A stretch of 64,000 nt of DNA from Altererythrobacter aquiaggeris (GTDB lineage: Bacteria; Pseudomonadota; Alphaproteobacteria; Sphingomonadales; Sphingomonadaceae). Location of the stretch: the NCBI RefSeq assembly GCF_037154015.1, contig NZ_JBANRL010000001.1, positions 806,001-870,000 of the forward strand. Reading direction: 5' to 3'. The stretch's first letter is position 1. Each line of letters begins with the position of its first letter. The notes beneath the pieces are model-generated. The model did not search any database and had not been told where the DNA came from. It worked only from the letters and a program-made list of their open reading frames with translations. Positions 37,426 through 47,386 of this stretch are shown one piece after another. A program made the position numbers and the translations under genes.

Positions 37426-38778
37426 TCAATTGTAACGGATCAAAGCGTCATTGCGCAGATCGCGCAGGTAACGCTGTGCACGCTTGGAAATCCGGTCCTG
37501 TTCGAGCTGGTTCATCAGCTGGTCGAAACTGGGGCCGGTCGCCGTTTGCGGCGCATCACGCCCGCAAAGCATCAGGACGCGAATGCCTTCCTCGACCGAT
37601 CCGAATGGCGGGGTGGTCTGGCCGATCTGCAATTGCAGCATGGCATTCTGCAATTGCTCGGGCAGGGCCCGAACCTGGACCTGATCGTTAGTCACGATTT
37701 CGGCGCCCATTGCAGCGGCAGCGGTTTCCGCGCCGCCACAGCCGGGTATCTCGCTGACCGCTTGCGTAAATTCGGCAACGCGTCGCTGCGCGTCCGCTTC
37801 GCCTTTGGTCGGATCGATCTGGATCGAAATTTGCTTCAGGCTAAGCAGCGAATCGCGCGGATCGGCCATCAGTACCTGACGTTTGTCGATCAGATAAATG
37901 ATCGAAAGCCCGCCTGAATTTGCGATTGGGCCGGCCAGTTGACCCGGGTTCATGGTGCCAAGCTCGATCGCGAGTTCTGCCGGAAGCTGCGGCAGGCGCA
38001 GCCAGCCCAGATCGCCGCCGACAACTGCCGATGATGCTTCTGAAAATTGGCGTGCATAGGCCACGAAGCTGCCGCCCTGCTTCAATTGTTCGATAATCCG
38101 GTTGGCATTTTGCGAGACGGCCTCACGGGTTTCGGTAGTGGAGGAGAGATAGATCTCGCCGACACGGAATTCTTCTGTGCCGCGTGATGCCTCCAGCCGG
38201 GCCATCAACTCGTTCACTTCTTCATCGGCCACATTGATAAACGGGCTGATCGTGCTGCCCAGCAGCTGCTGCCAGGCCAATTCAGCTTCGATCTGGCGGC
38301 GCAAAGATGTGGGCGACGAACCGATCTGTTCGAGGTAGTTTTCCATCGAACCGGGATTTTGCGGAAAATTCTGCGCCGCAAGCCGCGCATAGCTCTGGTC
38401 CAGATCGGCAGCGGCGATCGTGATGTCCTGCGCCCTGGCCTCCTGGATCTGCAACGTTTCGTCGATCAGATTATCCAGAACCTGCAACCGCAGCCGCTTC
38501 ATTTCCTCGGGACCGACTTCGTTATCGCTGGCGGCCACAATCAGCGCAACGCGCTGGTCAACATCGGTACCGGTGATGATTTGTCCGTTAACCACAGCGG
38601 TTGCCTTGCGGTTGTAGGGATCGCTGGATCCCAACAGCTTCACATCCGCAGGAATGTCGAGCGTGGTCTGACCCGAGCTAATCCCCTGCGAATTGGCCGG
38701 GACCGCTGAAATTGCGGCCAAAGCGGAAGCACTTGCCGCGATAAACAGCGCGCGTTTGGAAATGGAAGCCTTCAACAT
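37426..38778 (-). CDS. surA: SurA-like periplasmic peptidylprolyl isomerase
   Basis: 450 residues. The N-terminal signal (LFIAASASALAAISAV) sends it to the periplasm, where it chaperones outer-membrane proteins. The SurA N-domain starts at AVVNGQIITGTDVDQRVALI, and one parvulin domain centres on EEFRVGEIYLSSTTETREAV and GGDLGWLRLPQLP. The second parvulin region (about 330-430) is degenerate. ATG at 38778 is preferred over a GTG five codons upstream. Clustering with lptD suits the chaperone role. Confidence 0.9.
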   Translation of the reverse strand: MLKASISKRALFIAASASALAAISAVPANSQGISSGQTTLDIPADVKLLGSSDPYNRKATAVVNGQIITGTDVDQRVALIVAASDNEVGPEEMKRLRLQVLDNLIDETLQIQEARAQDITIAAADLDQSYARLAAQNFPQNPGSMENYLEQIGSSPTSLRRQIEAELAWQQLLGSTISPFINVADEEVNELMARLEASRGTEEFRVGEIYLSSTTETREAVSQNANRIIEQLKQGGSFVAYARQFSEASSAVVGGDLGWLRLPQLPAELAIELGTMNPGQLAGPIANSGGLSIIYLIDKRQVLMADPRDSLLSLKQISIQIDPTKGEADAQRRVAEFTQAVSEIPGCGGAETAAAAMGAEIVTNDQVQVRALPEQLQNAMLQLQIGQTTPPFGSVEEGIRVLMLCGRDAPQTATGPSFDQLMNQLEQDRISKRAQRYLRDLRNDALIRYN

Positions 38779-38949
38779 ATCGAACCCGATCACACGAAAA
38801 ATCCTGATTGCAGCGCAGCTTAGGCGCCAGAGTAACGTTGCGGACCAATTGCACCGCGGCGGCTGAACCTTGGCTGAGCGTTCGCGCGGATAGCGTATGT
38901 CCGGCCCGCTGCCAATCGGTTGCTGCGTATCGGGGCAAGCATTCGCTGT

Positions 38950-41250
38950 CTATCTGACGCCCAGATTGTTCAGCGCGAAGAATATCTGGAACGTGTTGCC
39001 GCGCCTTGCATCGCCCAGTTCAGCGTAATCGCGCCGCCAGGTCAGACCCATTTCGAGGCAGTCGTCATTATAAGCCACGCCCAGCCGCGTGCGCAGCGGT
39101 TCGAATCCGTCGGATGTGAAGGAGGGATCTTCCTCGCGGTCGGTCAGATTGACGATGGCGGAACCGAAGACCGAGAAAAAGCGTGCAAATTTGACCCGTC
39201 CCGCGGCGCGCAATTCTTCGCGGTCCTGCAAATCCTCGAAATTGTCGATATCACGGTTGAGCCGCAGATAACCCAGTTCGAGATAGGTTTTTCTGGATCC
39301 GACAGTCAGATCGAATTCGTTCCGGCGGACTGCCAGATTGTCCTTGTCCAGCCGGAACCTGTGCGTCAGCGAGACGAAGTCGTTGTAACGCACTTCTGTC
39401 CGGCCGACAAAATCCGAAACCCGGTCGGACAATCCCGTCCCGTCGGGCAGCAATTCACGCACGTCGTTCAGGCGGTACGATTGCCCCACAGTTGTTTTTA
39501 TCCGCAATCCGGGCCGGGTCAGCTGCCAGTCCAGCCCGTAGGTAAGGCGCACACCGTCCTCGACCCGGTCATAGCCGGGAAACCGGTTGAGTGCGAAAAG
39601 GTTGCTATCCTCCAGATCGACCGCGCGCGCATCCTCGTTGGGGATTGCCAGATTTTTGATCTGCGGCGAGGCGATCAGTTGCAGGCGCGGCGTGAACACC
39701 TGGGTTCCGCCAAATGCCTCACCCACAAATGGCCATTTCACGTCGATCGCGCCAAGCCCGATCAGCCGGTGTTCCCAGCCTTCGTTACCGGCATAAATCG
39801 CGGTTTGCGTTCTGGCATTGTCGTTGGAATGATAGACATCGCCGCGCGCGAGAGCGGTAAAGGTAACTTCCTGCCCCCCGCTCGTAAGCCGGCGCATATC
39901 CCAGCGTGCGCCGGCAAAGGCGCGCTGCGTATCCTGCCCTTCGGGACGAACGATGTTGAGCGAATTGGCCTGCAATTCCACTCTGCCGCCAAGCAATGGA
40001 TCGGACAGACGGCGGCGATAATCGATCAGCGGCAGCGCAATGGGTTCGGATGATTGCGGATCGCCGGCACGCAATGTCTGCGTCGCCCAACCGGCAATCG
40101 AAAGATAGGATTGATCGTCGATCCGTTCCAGATCGATCATATTGCGCAGCCGGTCATCGCGGCTGATATCGTAGCGGCGCAGGAAGGTCCGGTCGCTGGC
40201 GAAACGCGCCGAAGTTGTCAGGCTCCATTCGGGGTTGAACTGGAACTTGCTGTTGACGCCCAGATAGCCGCGAAACTCGGCGTTGCCTTCTTCAAGCCCG
40301 GAAATTTGCGAGCGGGTCTGGCTGCGCGTCGCATAGCCGGTGATTTGCAGGGCACCATTGTCGCTCAGTTCACGGTAGGTACCCTCCAGCAGAGGGGCGG
40401 TATCGGTAAATATCCGCGCGCCCAGTTCCAGATCGCGGTTATCGGCCAGCTTGAAATAATATCCGCCGTTGATTTCCACGCCGTTGGATTCGGAAATCCT
40501 CAGTCCGGGAACCGTCAGGCCGGACACGGCGCGCCCGTCGGTGCGAACCGACAGACCGGGCAGCGGGAGCAGGCGCGCTCCGAAAATCTCCAGATAAGCG
40601 CCGGTGAAGCGGATCCTGTTCGAATCGGGGTCGTAATTGACGCGGTCAGCAGTGATTCGCCAGCTTGGCGCTTTGGCGCAGCCGTTCTTGTCCTGCACAG
40701 CGCAGGCGGAATAGGCTGCGTCCGTCAACTGGACGCTGCCATCCTGATCGCGGATGCCGGACCTTGCGGCCAGTCTGCCGCCCTCACGCATGGCAAGCAG
40801 CAGATCCTGCATTGCGCCTGCTTTCAGCTCGTCGGTCAGCTCGAGGCTTTCGGTAAACAGCTGATTGCCGTCCTGATCGACAAACCGGACATTACCCGTC
40901 GCCATGATGACACCGCTCTGGCGGTCCCAGCGCACGGTATTGGCGCGTACCGATTGATCCCCGCGCTGCAAGATAACATCGCCCGAAGCGGTCACTACAT
41001 CACGCTCCGAATCGAACGCCAGCTCGTCGGCTTCGAAAGCGATCGTGCGGCCATCGGTAGTGGTCAGTTCCGCGCCGGGAATTGCCGGTGCGGCGCGCAG
41101 TTCGTCAGGCACAGAGGGCGCAGCGCCGTCTTGCGCAGACAGGGATTGCGGCAAAGCCAGAATTCCCAATGCCATTAAGGCACTGGCCGACAAAGTGCCT
41201 CGCAAGCGGTGTCCGGGGGCTTGCAACATATACTGCGGGGCGGGGAGCAT
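38950..41250 (-). CDS. lptD: LPS-assembly protein LptD
   Basis: Outer-membrane barrel that inserts lipopolysaccharide, working with LptE. 766 residues from the ATG at 41250, with a signal peptide ending SLSAQ. The periplasmic OstA/LptA-like domain (TIAFEADELAFDSERDVVTA and the following GDVIL repeat) leads to the barrel, and the C-terminus ends in aromatics and RNGNTFQIFFALNNLGV-like strands. It heads the surA-pdxA-rsmA run. An in-frame extension upstream lacks support. Confidence 0.94.
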   Translation of the reverse strand: MLPAPQYMLQAPGHRLRGTLSASALMALGILALPQSLSAQDGAAPSVPDELRAAPAIPGAELTTTDGRTIAFEADELAFDSERDVVTASGDVILQRGDQSVRANTVRWDRQSGVIMATGNVRFVDQDGNQLFTESLELTDELKAGAMQDLLLAMREGGRLAARSGIRDQDGSVQLTDAAYSACAVQDKNGCAKAPSWRITADRVNYDPDSNRIRFTGAYLEIFGARLLPLPGLSVRTDGRAVSGLTVPGLRISESNGVEINGGYYFKLADNRDLELGARIFTDTAPLLEGTYRELSDNGALQITGYATRSQTRSQISGLEEGNAEFRGYLGVNSKFQFNPEWSLTTSARFASDRTFLRRYDISRDDRLRNMIDLERIDDQSYLSIAGWATQTLRAGDPQSSEPIALPLIDYRRRLSDPLLGGRVELQANSLNIVRPEGQDTQRAFAGARWDMRRLTSGGQEVTFTALARGDVYHSNDNARTQTAIYAGNEGWEHRLIGLGAIDVKWPFVGEAFGGTQVFTPRLQLIASPQIKNLAIPNEDARAVDLEDSNLFALNRFPGYDRVEDGVRLTYGLDWQLTRPGLRIKTTVGQSYRLNDVRELLPDGTGLSDRVSDFVGRTEVRYNDFVSLTHRFRLDKDNLAVRRNEFDLTVGSRKTYLELGYLRLNRDIDNFEDLQDREELRAAGRVKFARFFSVFGSAIVNLTDREEDPSFTSDGFEPLRTRLGVAYNDDCLEMGLTWRRDYAELGDARRGNTFQIFFALNNLGVR

Positions 41251-41354
41251 GGCTTGCCTATCGCACCGCGCGCACCTAACTGCAATGCCACGAACAACAT
41301 GGCGGCAAACAAGCATCGCAGTGCGGCCACATATGAACCCGAAACGGAGTTTTC

Positions 41355-42812
41355 ATGCAGATCGATTTTTCCGACACCGTCCCTGCCGATATCACCTTGG
41401 TTGCACGCCCCGTCTGGAAGGATTCGCTGCCCGACATGCCGCAATATCTGGCAGATGGCGCGAAGGCCAGCCGGTTCGACGGCAAGCCCGGACAGGTGTT
41501 CGAATATTGGGATAATTCCGATGGCAAAAGCCGCCGCAATGCGCTGGTTGGCGTGGGAACCCGCGATTCGGCCGACCTTACGGCCAATCTGGAAAAGGCG
41601 GGTGCGGCACTGACCACCAGGTTTCTGACTTCGGGCGAAACGGCATTGGCGATCGATCTGGGCGGCAGCGGGCTGACCGCCGAAAATGCTGCTGCTTTGC
41701 TGCTTGGCGCGCGTCTGCGCGGATGGCGGATGGACCAGTACCGGACCACGCAAAAGGTCGAACAGAAGAAAACGCTGACCAGCTTCACGGTTGTCGGTGC
41801 GCCCGGCGGCACGGATGCAAGCTGGGCTGATGCTGCCGCGGTTGCGGCGGGCGTCGAATTTACCCGCGAACTTGTCACCGAACCGGCCAATGTCATCTAT
41901 CCGGCCAGTTTCGTCGAACGCTGCCAGCAGCGGATGGACGGGATGGGTGTCGAATTCGTGATCCTCGAGGAAGCCGAGATGGAGCAGCTTGGCATGGGCG
42001 CATTGCTCGGTGTGGGACAAGGCTCGCGCAAGGATTCCAAAATTCTCGCGATGCGCTGGAAGGGCGTGACATCCGCCGCCAAGCCAACCGCATTTGTCGG
42101 CAAGGGTGTGACCTTCGATACTGGCGGGATTTCGATCAAGCCGGGCCCGGGCATGGAAGACATGAAATTCGACATGGGCGGTGCGGCGGCAGTGGCGGGC
42201 ACGATGCTCGCGCTGGCCGGCCGCAAGGCCAGGGCCGATATTATAGGCGTGGTAGGCCTGGTCGAAAATATGCCTGACGGTAATGCCCAGCGCCCCGGCG
42301 ATGTGGTCAAATCCATGGACGGCCAGACCATCGAAGTCATCAATACCGACGCTGAAGGGCGGCTGGTGCTTTGCGATGCCCTGTGCTGGACGCAAAAGAC
42401 CTATGAACCGGCTGCGGTGATCGATCTGGCGACACTGACCGGCGCGATCATCATTTCGCTGGGCCATGAACATGCGGGCTGTTTTTCAAACGATGATGAT
42501 TTGTCCGAAAAACTGACTGCGGCGGGCAAGGCGACCGGCGACAAGCTGTGGCGGATGCCGATCGGTCCTGCTTATGACAAACTGATCGACAGCCCGATTG
42601 CCGATATCCGCAATGTCGGACCGCGCGGCGCGGGGTCGATCACTGCTGCGCAGTTCCTGCACCGCTTTATCAAAAAGGGAACACCCTGGGCGCATCTCGA
42701 TATTGCCGGAACCGTATGGACCGATAAACCGGGGGCGACGTGGGACAAGGGCGCATCGGGCTTCGGCGTGCGTTTGCTCGACCGTTATGTTCGCGACGTG
42801 CTCGAAAGTTGA
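41355..42812 (+). CDS. pepA: Leucyl aminopeptidase (M17)
   Basis: 485-residue two-metal aminopeptidase of the cytoplasm. VGKGVTFDTGGISIKPG with the metal lysine and aspartate, and the signature NTDAEGRLVL, are intact. The N-terminal domain is weakly conserved, as usual. It is divergent from lptD and upstream of DUF2256 and holC, echoing the E. coli pepA-holC link. Confidence 0.96.
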   Translation: MQIDFSDTVPADITLVARPVWKDSLPDMPQYLADGAKASRFDGKPGQVFEYWDNSDGKSRRNALVGVGTRDSADLTANLEKAGAALTTRFLTSGETALAIDLGGSGLTAENAAALLLGARLRGWRMDQYRTTQKVEQKKTLTSFTVVGAPGGTDASWADAAAVAAGVEFTRELVTEPANVIYPASFVERCQQRMDGMGVEFVILEEAEMEQLGMGALLGVGQGSRKDSKILAMRWKGVTSAAKPTAFVGKGVTFDTGGISIKPGPGMEDMKFDMGGAAAVAGTMLALAGRKARADIIGVVGLVENMPDGNAQRPGDVVKSMDGQTIEVINTDAEGRLVLCDALCWTQKTYEPAAVIDLATLTGAIIISLGHEHAGCFSNDDDLSEKLTAAGKATGDKLWRMPIGPAYDKLIDSPIADIRNVGPRGAGSITAAQFLHRFIKKGTPWAHLDIAGTVWTDKPGATWDKGASGFGVRLLDRYVRDVLES

Positions 42813-42821
42813 CCCGAAACA

Positions 42822-42983
42822 ATGGGCCGGATGCGGCAAAAGGCAGATCTTCCTTCGAAGGACTGTGCCGCATGCGGCCTGCCTTTCAACTGGCGCAGGA
42901 AATGGGCGCGCGATTGGGATAGCGTCAAATTCTGTTCGGAGCGGTGCAGACGTAACAAAAGCGCGGGAGGTAAGCCGGAATGA
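42822..42983 (+). CDS. DUF2256 small zinc-ribbon-like protein
   Basis: 53 residues: DCAACGLPFNWRRKWARDWD, then VKFCSERCRRNKSA. The CxxC and CxxxC pairs could bind a zinc ion. The pattern is that of DUF2256, a family of unknown function. Nine nt separate it from pepA, and its stop overlaps the holC start (ATGA), so it is coupled to a DNA polymerase III gene. Confidence 0.82.
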   Translation: MGRMRQKADLPSKDCAACGLPFNWRRKWARDWDSVKFCSERCRRNKSAGGKPE

Positions 42984-43417
42984 AAGTCGATTTCTGGCAG
43001 CTCAGCCGTGATCCTGCGGAACAGGTCGCGGTGATGATCGCGCGAAAAGTCCGTGCATCAGGCGAGCGGCTGCTGGTCGTTGCGAAAGACAGCGACCAGT
43101 TGGACCGGATCGGAAAACTGCTTTGGGAAACCGCGCCTGGGGAATTTCTCGCCAATGGCCGCGCCGATGCGGCAGGCGCGCAGCACCAACCGATCCTGCT
43201 GGCGCCGGATTGCACCAACATCAACCATGCCTCGCACGTCGTGTTTGCCGATGGCGAATGGCGCAGCGGCGCTGCGGAGTTCGACCGCAGTTTCCTGCTG
43301 TTTGGCGAGGATAGGCTCGAAGATGCCCGCGCCACATGGCGCTCGCTTGACGGGGCGGAGGGATTGGAGCGCAGCTTCATGCGTCAGGATGACGGCAAAT
43401 GGGTAAAGGTTGCATGA
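42980..43417 (+). CDS. holC: DNA polymerase III subunit chi (HolC)
   Basis: 145 residues. Starts MKVDFWQLSRDPAEQVAVMI and has LLVVAKDSDQLDRIGKLLW and DRSFLLFGEDRLEDARATWR, all typical of chi, which links the clamp loader to SSB. Coupled by 4-nt overlap to DUF2256 and close to pepA. Confidence 0.92.
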   Translation: MKVDFWQLSRDPAEQVAVMIARKVRASGERLLVVAKDSDQLDRIGKLLWETAPGEFLANGRADAAGAQHQPILLAPDCTNINHASHVVFADGEWRSGAAEFDRSFLLFGEDRLEDARATWRSLDGAEGLERSFMRQDDGKWVKVA

Positions 43418-43507
43418 CGCGGCAAGCGCATTGGCTTGCCCAACCTGCCGTTCCAAGCTAGGGGCGCGCCCGACATATTCTGTTTCAAGACATCCAAGGA
43501 AAATACC

Positions 43508-43930
43508 ATGGCGGCTACCCGCACTTTTTCGATTATCAAACCCGACGTTACCAGGCGCAACCTGACCGGCAAAGTCACCCAGATGCTGGAAGATGCCGGC
43601 CTGCGCGTCGTGGCGTCAAAGCGGATCCAGATGAGCCGTGAACAGGCCGAAGGCTTTTACGCGGTTCACAAGGAACGCCCTTTCTTCGGCGAACTGGTTG
43701 ATTTCATGATCAGCGGTCCGGTCGTCGTCCAGGTGCTCGAAGGCGAAAACGCGATGCAGCGCAACCGCGACATCATGGGCGCCACCAACCCTGCCGACGC
43801 AGCACCCGGCACGATCCGCAAGGAAGTGGCCGAAAGCATCGAAGCCAATTCGGTCCACGGCAGCGACAGCGATGAAAACGCCGCCATCGAAATCGCTTAT
43901 TTCTTCAACGATGATGAAATCGTCGGCTAA
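43508..43930 (+). CDS. ndk: Nucleoside diphosphate kinase
   Basis: 140 residues; moves the gamma phosphate between nucleoside triphosphates and diphosphates. [19 protein letters not shown] opens the fold and [13 protein letters not shown] carries the phosphohistidine (NxxHGSDS). AAGGAAAA is 5 nt before the ATG. A strong terminator follows. Confidence 0.98.
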   Translation: MAATRTFSIIKPDVTRRNLTGKVTQMLEDAGLRVVASKRIQMSREQAEGFYAVHKERPFFGELVDFMISGPVVVQVLEGENAMQRNRDIMGATNPADAAPGTIRKEVAESIEANSVHGSDSDENAAIEIAYFFNDDEIVG

Positions 43931-43956
43931 CCGGGTTCGCCCGGATCAGATAAATC

Positions 43957-43983
43957 GGGCCGCAAGCGATTGCGGCCCTTTTT
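43957..43983 (+). terminator. Rho-independent terminator of ndk
   Basis: GGGCCGCAA (43957-43965) pairs with TTGCGGCCC (43970-43978) across GCGA, followed by five T residues. Confidence 0.93.
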
Positions 43984-44002
43984 GTGTCTGGAGGCCTTCG
44001 CA

Positions 44003-45211
44003 CTAGCCCGTGTCGGTCTGGTCGAATCCGGCCATTTGCCGTGCATGGTCGGCATGATCCATGCGCGCGGCACGTTCCTGTTCAGCCTGCATTGCGCGCA
44101 TTGCCGGGTTTGTAAGCGGCAGGTCCAGCGCGGCATATACCTTGCCGATTTCGCCCTCCCAGTCTTCGCTCAACCGGCCGAATTCCACTTCGGCAACCGG
44201 ACCGCCGAACCGCGCCAAAGCAGCCTCGGTTCTGGCGTCACGCAGCGCGGCCTTTCGCTCCCACTCGCGAGTGATATCGGCCAGATCCACATGATCCGAC
44301 TGCATCGTCATCTGGTTGGCGACCAGCGATGCTGCGCTGCGGACCGTTTCATCGGCGGCGCGGCGCGAAACAACCACGCGGGCATCGGGAAACCGGCCGA
44401 GCAGCGCGCCGAGATCTTCCGCAAACTGGGGGACTTTCATAACCCGCGGTTGGTGGGCGTTGCCGTGATGTGCGGCATCGGTCGCCAGAATACGGGCAAA
44501 TTCGCGGTATATCGGGGCTGCATCGCGCGCTTCGCTGAATGTAACGTAGGACGGGATATGCCACTGCGCTTCATAGGCACTATGATCGAGCGCAGATGCC
44601 AGCCAGCCCAATTCCTCGTCCGCACGCGCCGCGCCAAACGGGTGAAGCGCATCGATCCACGGATCAAGCTTGCGCGCCCAGAACAGCGCCAGTCCCGCCC
44701 AGACCGGCCGCATGTCAAATGTCTGCGGCACCGGATGCCAACTGTCGCAAAACCGCGTGGCGCAATGGGCCGGATCTGCCGCCAGCAAACGGTGCAGCCG
44801 GGTCGTGCCTGACCGCATCTGACCCACCACTAGGATCGGCGGGGCCAGCTTTGTCTGCGCGATTTCGCGCTGCCGATCCCATAAGGATCCAAGCTGTAAC
44901 CGGTGCCGGATGGCGCGGGTGAGCTGCCCGTGCGCCATGGCGCGGCCCAGCGGATTAAGCCGGGCTTCGTTTTCCAGAGCGGCGCATATCTGCTCGAGCC
45001 GCAGCGAAAAATCGGCATCGTCTTCCGCGCTGCGGCACCCTTGTTCGCCCGATGTGTCGCCGGCGCTTTTCATGACATGGTCCCGCAATGCTTCGGGAGT
45101 AAGCACGAGGCGGTCCAGCACGCCCTTGTCCCATGCGCGGCTGAGCCAGCGATTGATCTTTTCGACCAGCGGCGCGCGCGCGAGCGGATGGGGGCGGGGT
45201 GGTACGGGCAT
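44003..45211 (-). CDS. Sulfotransferase family protein
   Basis: 402 residues. The PAPS 5'-phosphosulfate loop is VVGQMRSGTTRLHRLL, and the 3'-phosphate motif is probably RFPDARVVVSRRAADETV. The remainder fits the large bacterial sulfotransferase group that sulfates lipids, glycans or small molecules; the acceptor cannot be told. It stands alone, 47 nt from the fused purN, in the same direction. Confidence 0.85.
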   Translation of the reverse strand: MPVPPRPHPLARAPLVEKINRWLSRAWDKGVLDRLVLTPEALRDHVMKSAGDTSGEQGCRSAEDDADFSLRLEQICAALENEARLNPLGRAMAHGQLTRAIRHRLQLGSLWDRQREIAQTKLAPPILVVGQMRSGTTRLHRLLAADPAHCATRFCDSWHPVPQTFDMRPVWAGLALFWARKLDPWIDALHPFGAARADEELGWLASALDHSAYEAQWHIPSYVTFSEARDAAPIYREFARILATDAAHHGNAHQPRVMKVPQFAEDLGALLGRFPDARVVVSRRAADETVRSAASLVANQMTMQSDHVDLADITREWERKAALRDARTEAALARFGGPVAEVEFGRLSEDWEGEIGKVYAALDLPLTNPAMRAMQAEQERAARMDHADHARQMAGFDQTDTG

Positions 45212-45256
45212 CCTCGCCTTACCCGCTAAACCGGACAGAACGTGCCGCGCGCCGTG

Positions 45257-46219
45257 TCAAAACGCGTCCGCAGCATTGCGCAGATTTGCCAGACGTCTGG
45301 GGGCGACCGATTGCCAGCTGCGTTCAAGCCATTCCTGGACGTGGCGCCAATCGCAATCGGCCCGGTCCAGCCTGATCCCCGCCCATCCGGCAGCGCCGTA
45401 ATAGGCCGGTTTGTAATAGGTTTCGGGATCGCGTTCGACCAGCGCTGCCAGTTCGTCAGGGCCGTCGGTTTTTACCAGTAAGGCGATCGTATTTTCGCCG
45501 TGGTGGCGATCGCTGAAATGGGCAAAATATTTGCCCGACTTGCCGCCGCTTCGCCAGCCCGGCGCACCGTGCGATTCGCGTTCTTCCGCCTCGGGCATCG
45601 CCAGTGCCAAAGCGCGCACCCGCCCGAGCAGCCATTCCGCATTGTAAGGTCGCCCGGCATATTCATTCAGCACGCGCGGGTAGAGCTGGTGTTCGGCGAT
45701 TTTCACGCGCGCGGCGAGCGAGCCCGCCGTATCATCCGCCATAATCACCACTTCGGCCTGTCCCAGAACTTCTCCGGCATCCAGTTCTCCGGTCACTAGA
45801 TGCACCGATGCACCGCCGTGGCTGTCGCCCGCTTCGATGGCACGCCGGTGCGTTTCCAGCCCGCGATATCTGGGCAGCAATGACGGATGAATGTTCAGCA
45901 TCCGGCCCTCCCACTCGCGGACAAAATCACCGCCCAGCACGCGCATATATCCCGCCAGCGCGATATGCGTGGCGCCCGATTTGCGGATGGCGGCGTTCAT
46001 GGCGGCATCATGGCCGGACCTGTCCATGCCTTTGTGCGACAAGGCGAAAGTCGCCGTGCCTTCGGCCTTTGCGAGGGCGATTGCGCCCGCAGAAGGATCA
46101 TTGCTGGCGACCAGCACTATTTCGTACATCGCACCGGGTTGCCGGCTGGCATAGAGCAGGGCAGCCATGTTGGTCCCGGCTCCCGAAACCATCACCGCAA
46201 CCCTTGCACGCTCAGCCAA
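45257..46219 (-). CDS. purN: GAR transformylase PurN fused to a YjbR/MmcQ-like domain
   Basis: 320 residues, where PurN alone is about 200. Residues 1-190 are glycinamide ribonucleotide transformylase: [12 protein letters not shown], then [14 protein letters not shown] with Asn109 and His111, and [10 protein letters not shown] with Asp147, all catalytic residues present. Residues 195-310 match the YjbR/MmcQ (CyaY-like DNA-binding) fold: [31 protein letters not shown] and [17 protein letters not shown]. The start is a TTG that overlaps the purM stop by 8 nt. The second domain's job in purine synthesis is unknown. Confidence 0.88.
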   Translation of the reverse strand: MAERARVAVMVSGAGTNMAALLYASRQPGAMYEIVLVASNDPSAGAIALAKAEGTATFALSHKGMDRSGHDAAMNAAIRKSGATHIALAGYMRVLGGDFVREWEGRMLNIHPSLLPRYRGLETHRRAIEAGDSHGGASVHLVTGELDAGEVLGQAEVVIMADDTAGSLAARVKIAEHQLYPRVLNEYAGRPYNAEWLLGRVRALALAMPEAEERESHGAPGWRSGGKSGKYFAHFSDRHHGENTIALLVKTDGPDELAALVERDPETYYKPAYYGAAGWAGIRLDRADCDWRHVQEWLERSWQSVAPRRLANLRNAADAF

Positions 46220-47318
46220 GATGCGTGGCTTTCCAGTCGGATTTGGCCGACCAAGTGCCTGATGAACCGGTTACGGTGCAGCCCTTGTCGCCGGCTTCGA
46301 TTGTGCCAATCGGCATTGCCGTTTCGCCGCTTCGCGCCAGCATGGCGGTCAGTTCGGCAACGTTGTCGGGGTGCACCGCGAGCACCATGCCGACACCGCA
46401 ATTGAAGGTCCGCGACATTTCTTCCGGCTCGATATTTCCCTGTCCTTGCAGAAACGCCATAAGTCGCGGCTGCTCCCACTTGTCGGCCTCCACTACCGCG
46501 TGGGCACCGGCAGGAAGGATGCGCGGGATATTCTCCAGCAAGCCCCCGCCTGTAATATGCGCCAGCGCATCGACCAGACCGGCGCGGATCGCGGGCAGTA
46601 GCAGCTTTACATAAATGCGAGTCGGTTCGATGAGATGGTCGATCAGCAGTTTGTCGGCATCGAACAGCGCGGGACGGCCGAGCCGCCAGCCTTTGTCGTC
46701 TGCCAATCGTCTGACCAGCGAATATCCGTTGGAATGCACCCCCGAGCTGGCCAGACCCAGCAGGACATGGCCCGGCGCAACCTTGTCGCCGGTCAATTGC
46801 TCGCCGCGTTCGACAGCACCCACGCAAAATCCGGCGAGGTCATAATCGCCCTCACTATACATGCCCGGCATCTCGGCCGTTTCCCCGCCGATCAGCGCGC
46901 AGCCCGATTGCAGACAGCCATCGGCAATCCCCGCGACAACCCGCTCGGCCACGCCGTTATCCAGTGCGCCAGTTGCGAAATAGTCCAGAAAAAACAGCGG
47001 TTCGGCGCCCTGAACGATCAAATCGTTGACGCACATCGCCACCAGATCGATGCCGACCGTGTCATGCCGGTCATGTTCGATCGCCAGTTTCAGTTTGGTG
47101 CCAACCCCGTCGTTCGCGGCCACCAGCAGCGGATCCTTGTAGCCCGCAGCCCTGGGATCGAAAAAGCCGCCAAAGCCGCCCAGTTCCGAAGTTGCACCGG
47201 GCCGCGCGGTCGATTTGGCAAGCGGCCCGATCGCTTTTACCAATGCGTTGCCGGCTGCTATCGACACTCCTGCACTCTCGTAAGTGTAGCGTTCGGGCGG
47301 AGGATTATTTGAACTCAT
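46212..47318 (-). CDS. purM: Phosphoribosylformylglycinamidine cyclo-ligase (PurM)
   Basis: 368 residues; makes AIR from FGAM with ATP. The sequence [20 protein letters not shown] is the ATP/substrate motif, and later GHITGGG-type segment is seen as [16 protein letters not shown]. Start [20 protein letters not shown] is typical. It is followed by purN in the same operon and divergent from the DUF2066-like gene, 68 nt apart. Confidence 0.97.
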   Translation of the reverse strand: MSSNNPPPERYTYESAGVSIAAGNALVKAIGPLAKSTARPGATSELGGFGGFFDPRAAGYKDPLLVAANDGVGTKLKLAIEHDRHDTVGIDLVAMCVNDLIVQGAEPLFFLDYFATGALDNGVAERVVAGIADGCLQSGCALIGGETAEMPGMYSEGDYDLAGFCVGAVERGEQLTGDKVAPGHVLLGLASSGVHSNGYSLVRRLADDKGWRLGRPALFDADKLLIDHLIEPTRIYVKLLLPAIRAGLVDALAHITGGGLLENIPRILPAGAHAVVEADKWEQPRLMAFLQGQGNIEPEEMSRTFNCGVGMVLAVHPDNVAELTAMLARSGETAMPIGTIEAGDKGCTVTGSSGTWSAKSDWKATHLG

Positions 47319-47386
47319 CTGCCGCTCTTACGCTTTCGCGCTTGGAATTCCACGCTCCTTTGGGCAAAAGGCGGAGCGTTTTCCCC

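Noticed and set aside
40054-41178. 374-codon plus-strand frame
   Set aside because: Antisense to lptD; composition typical of a GC-rich shadow.
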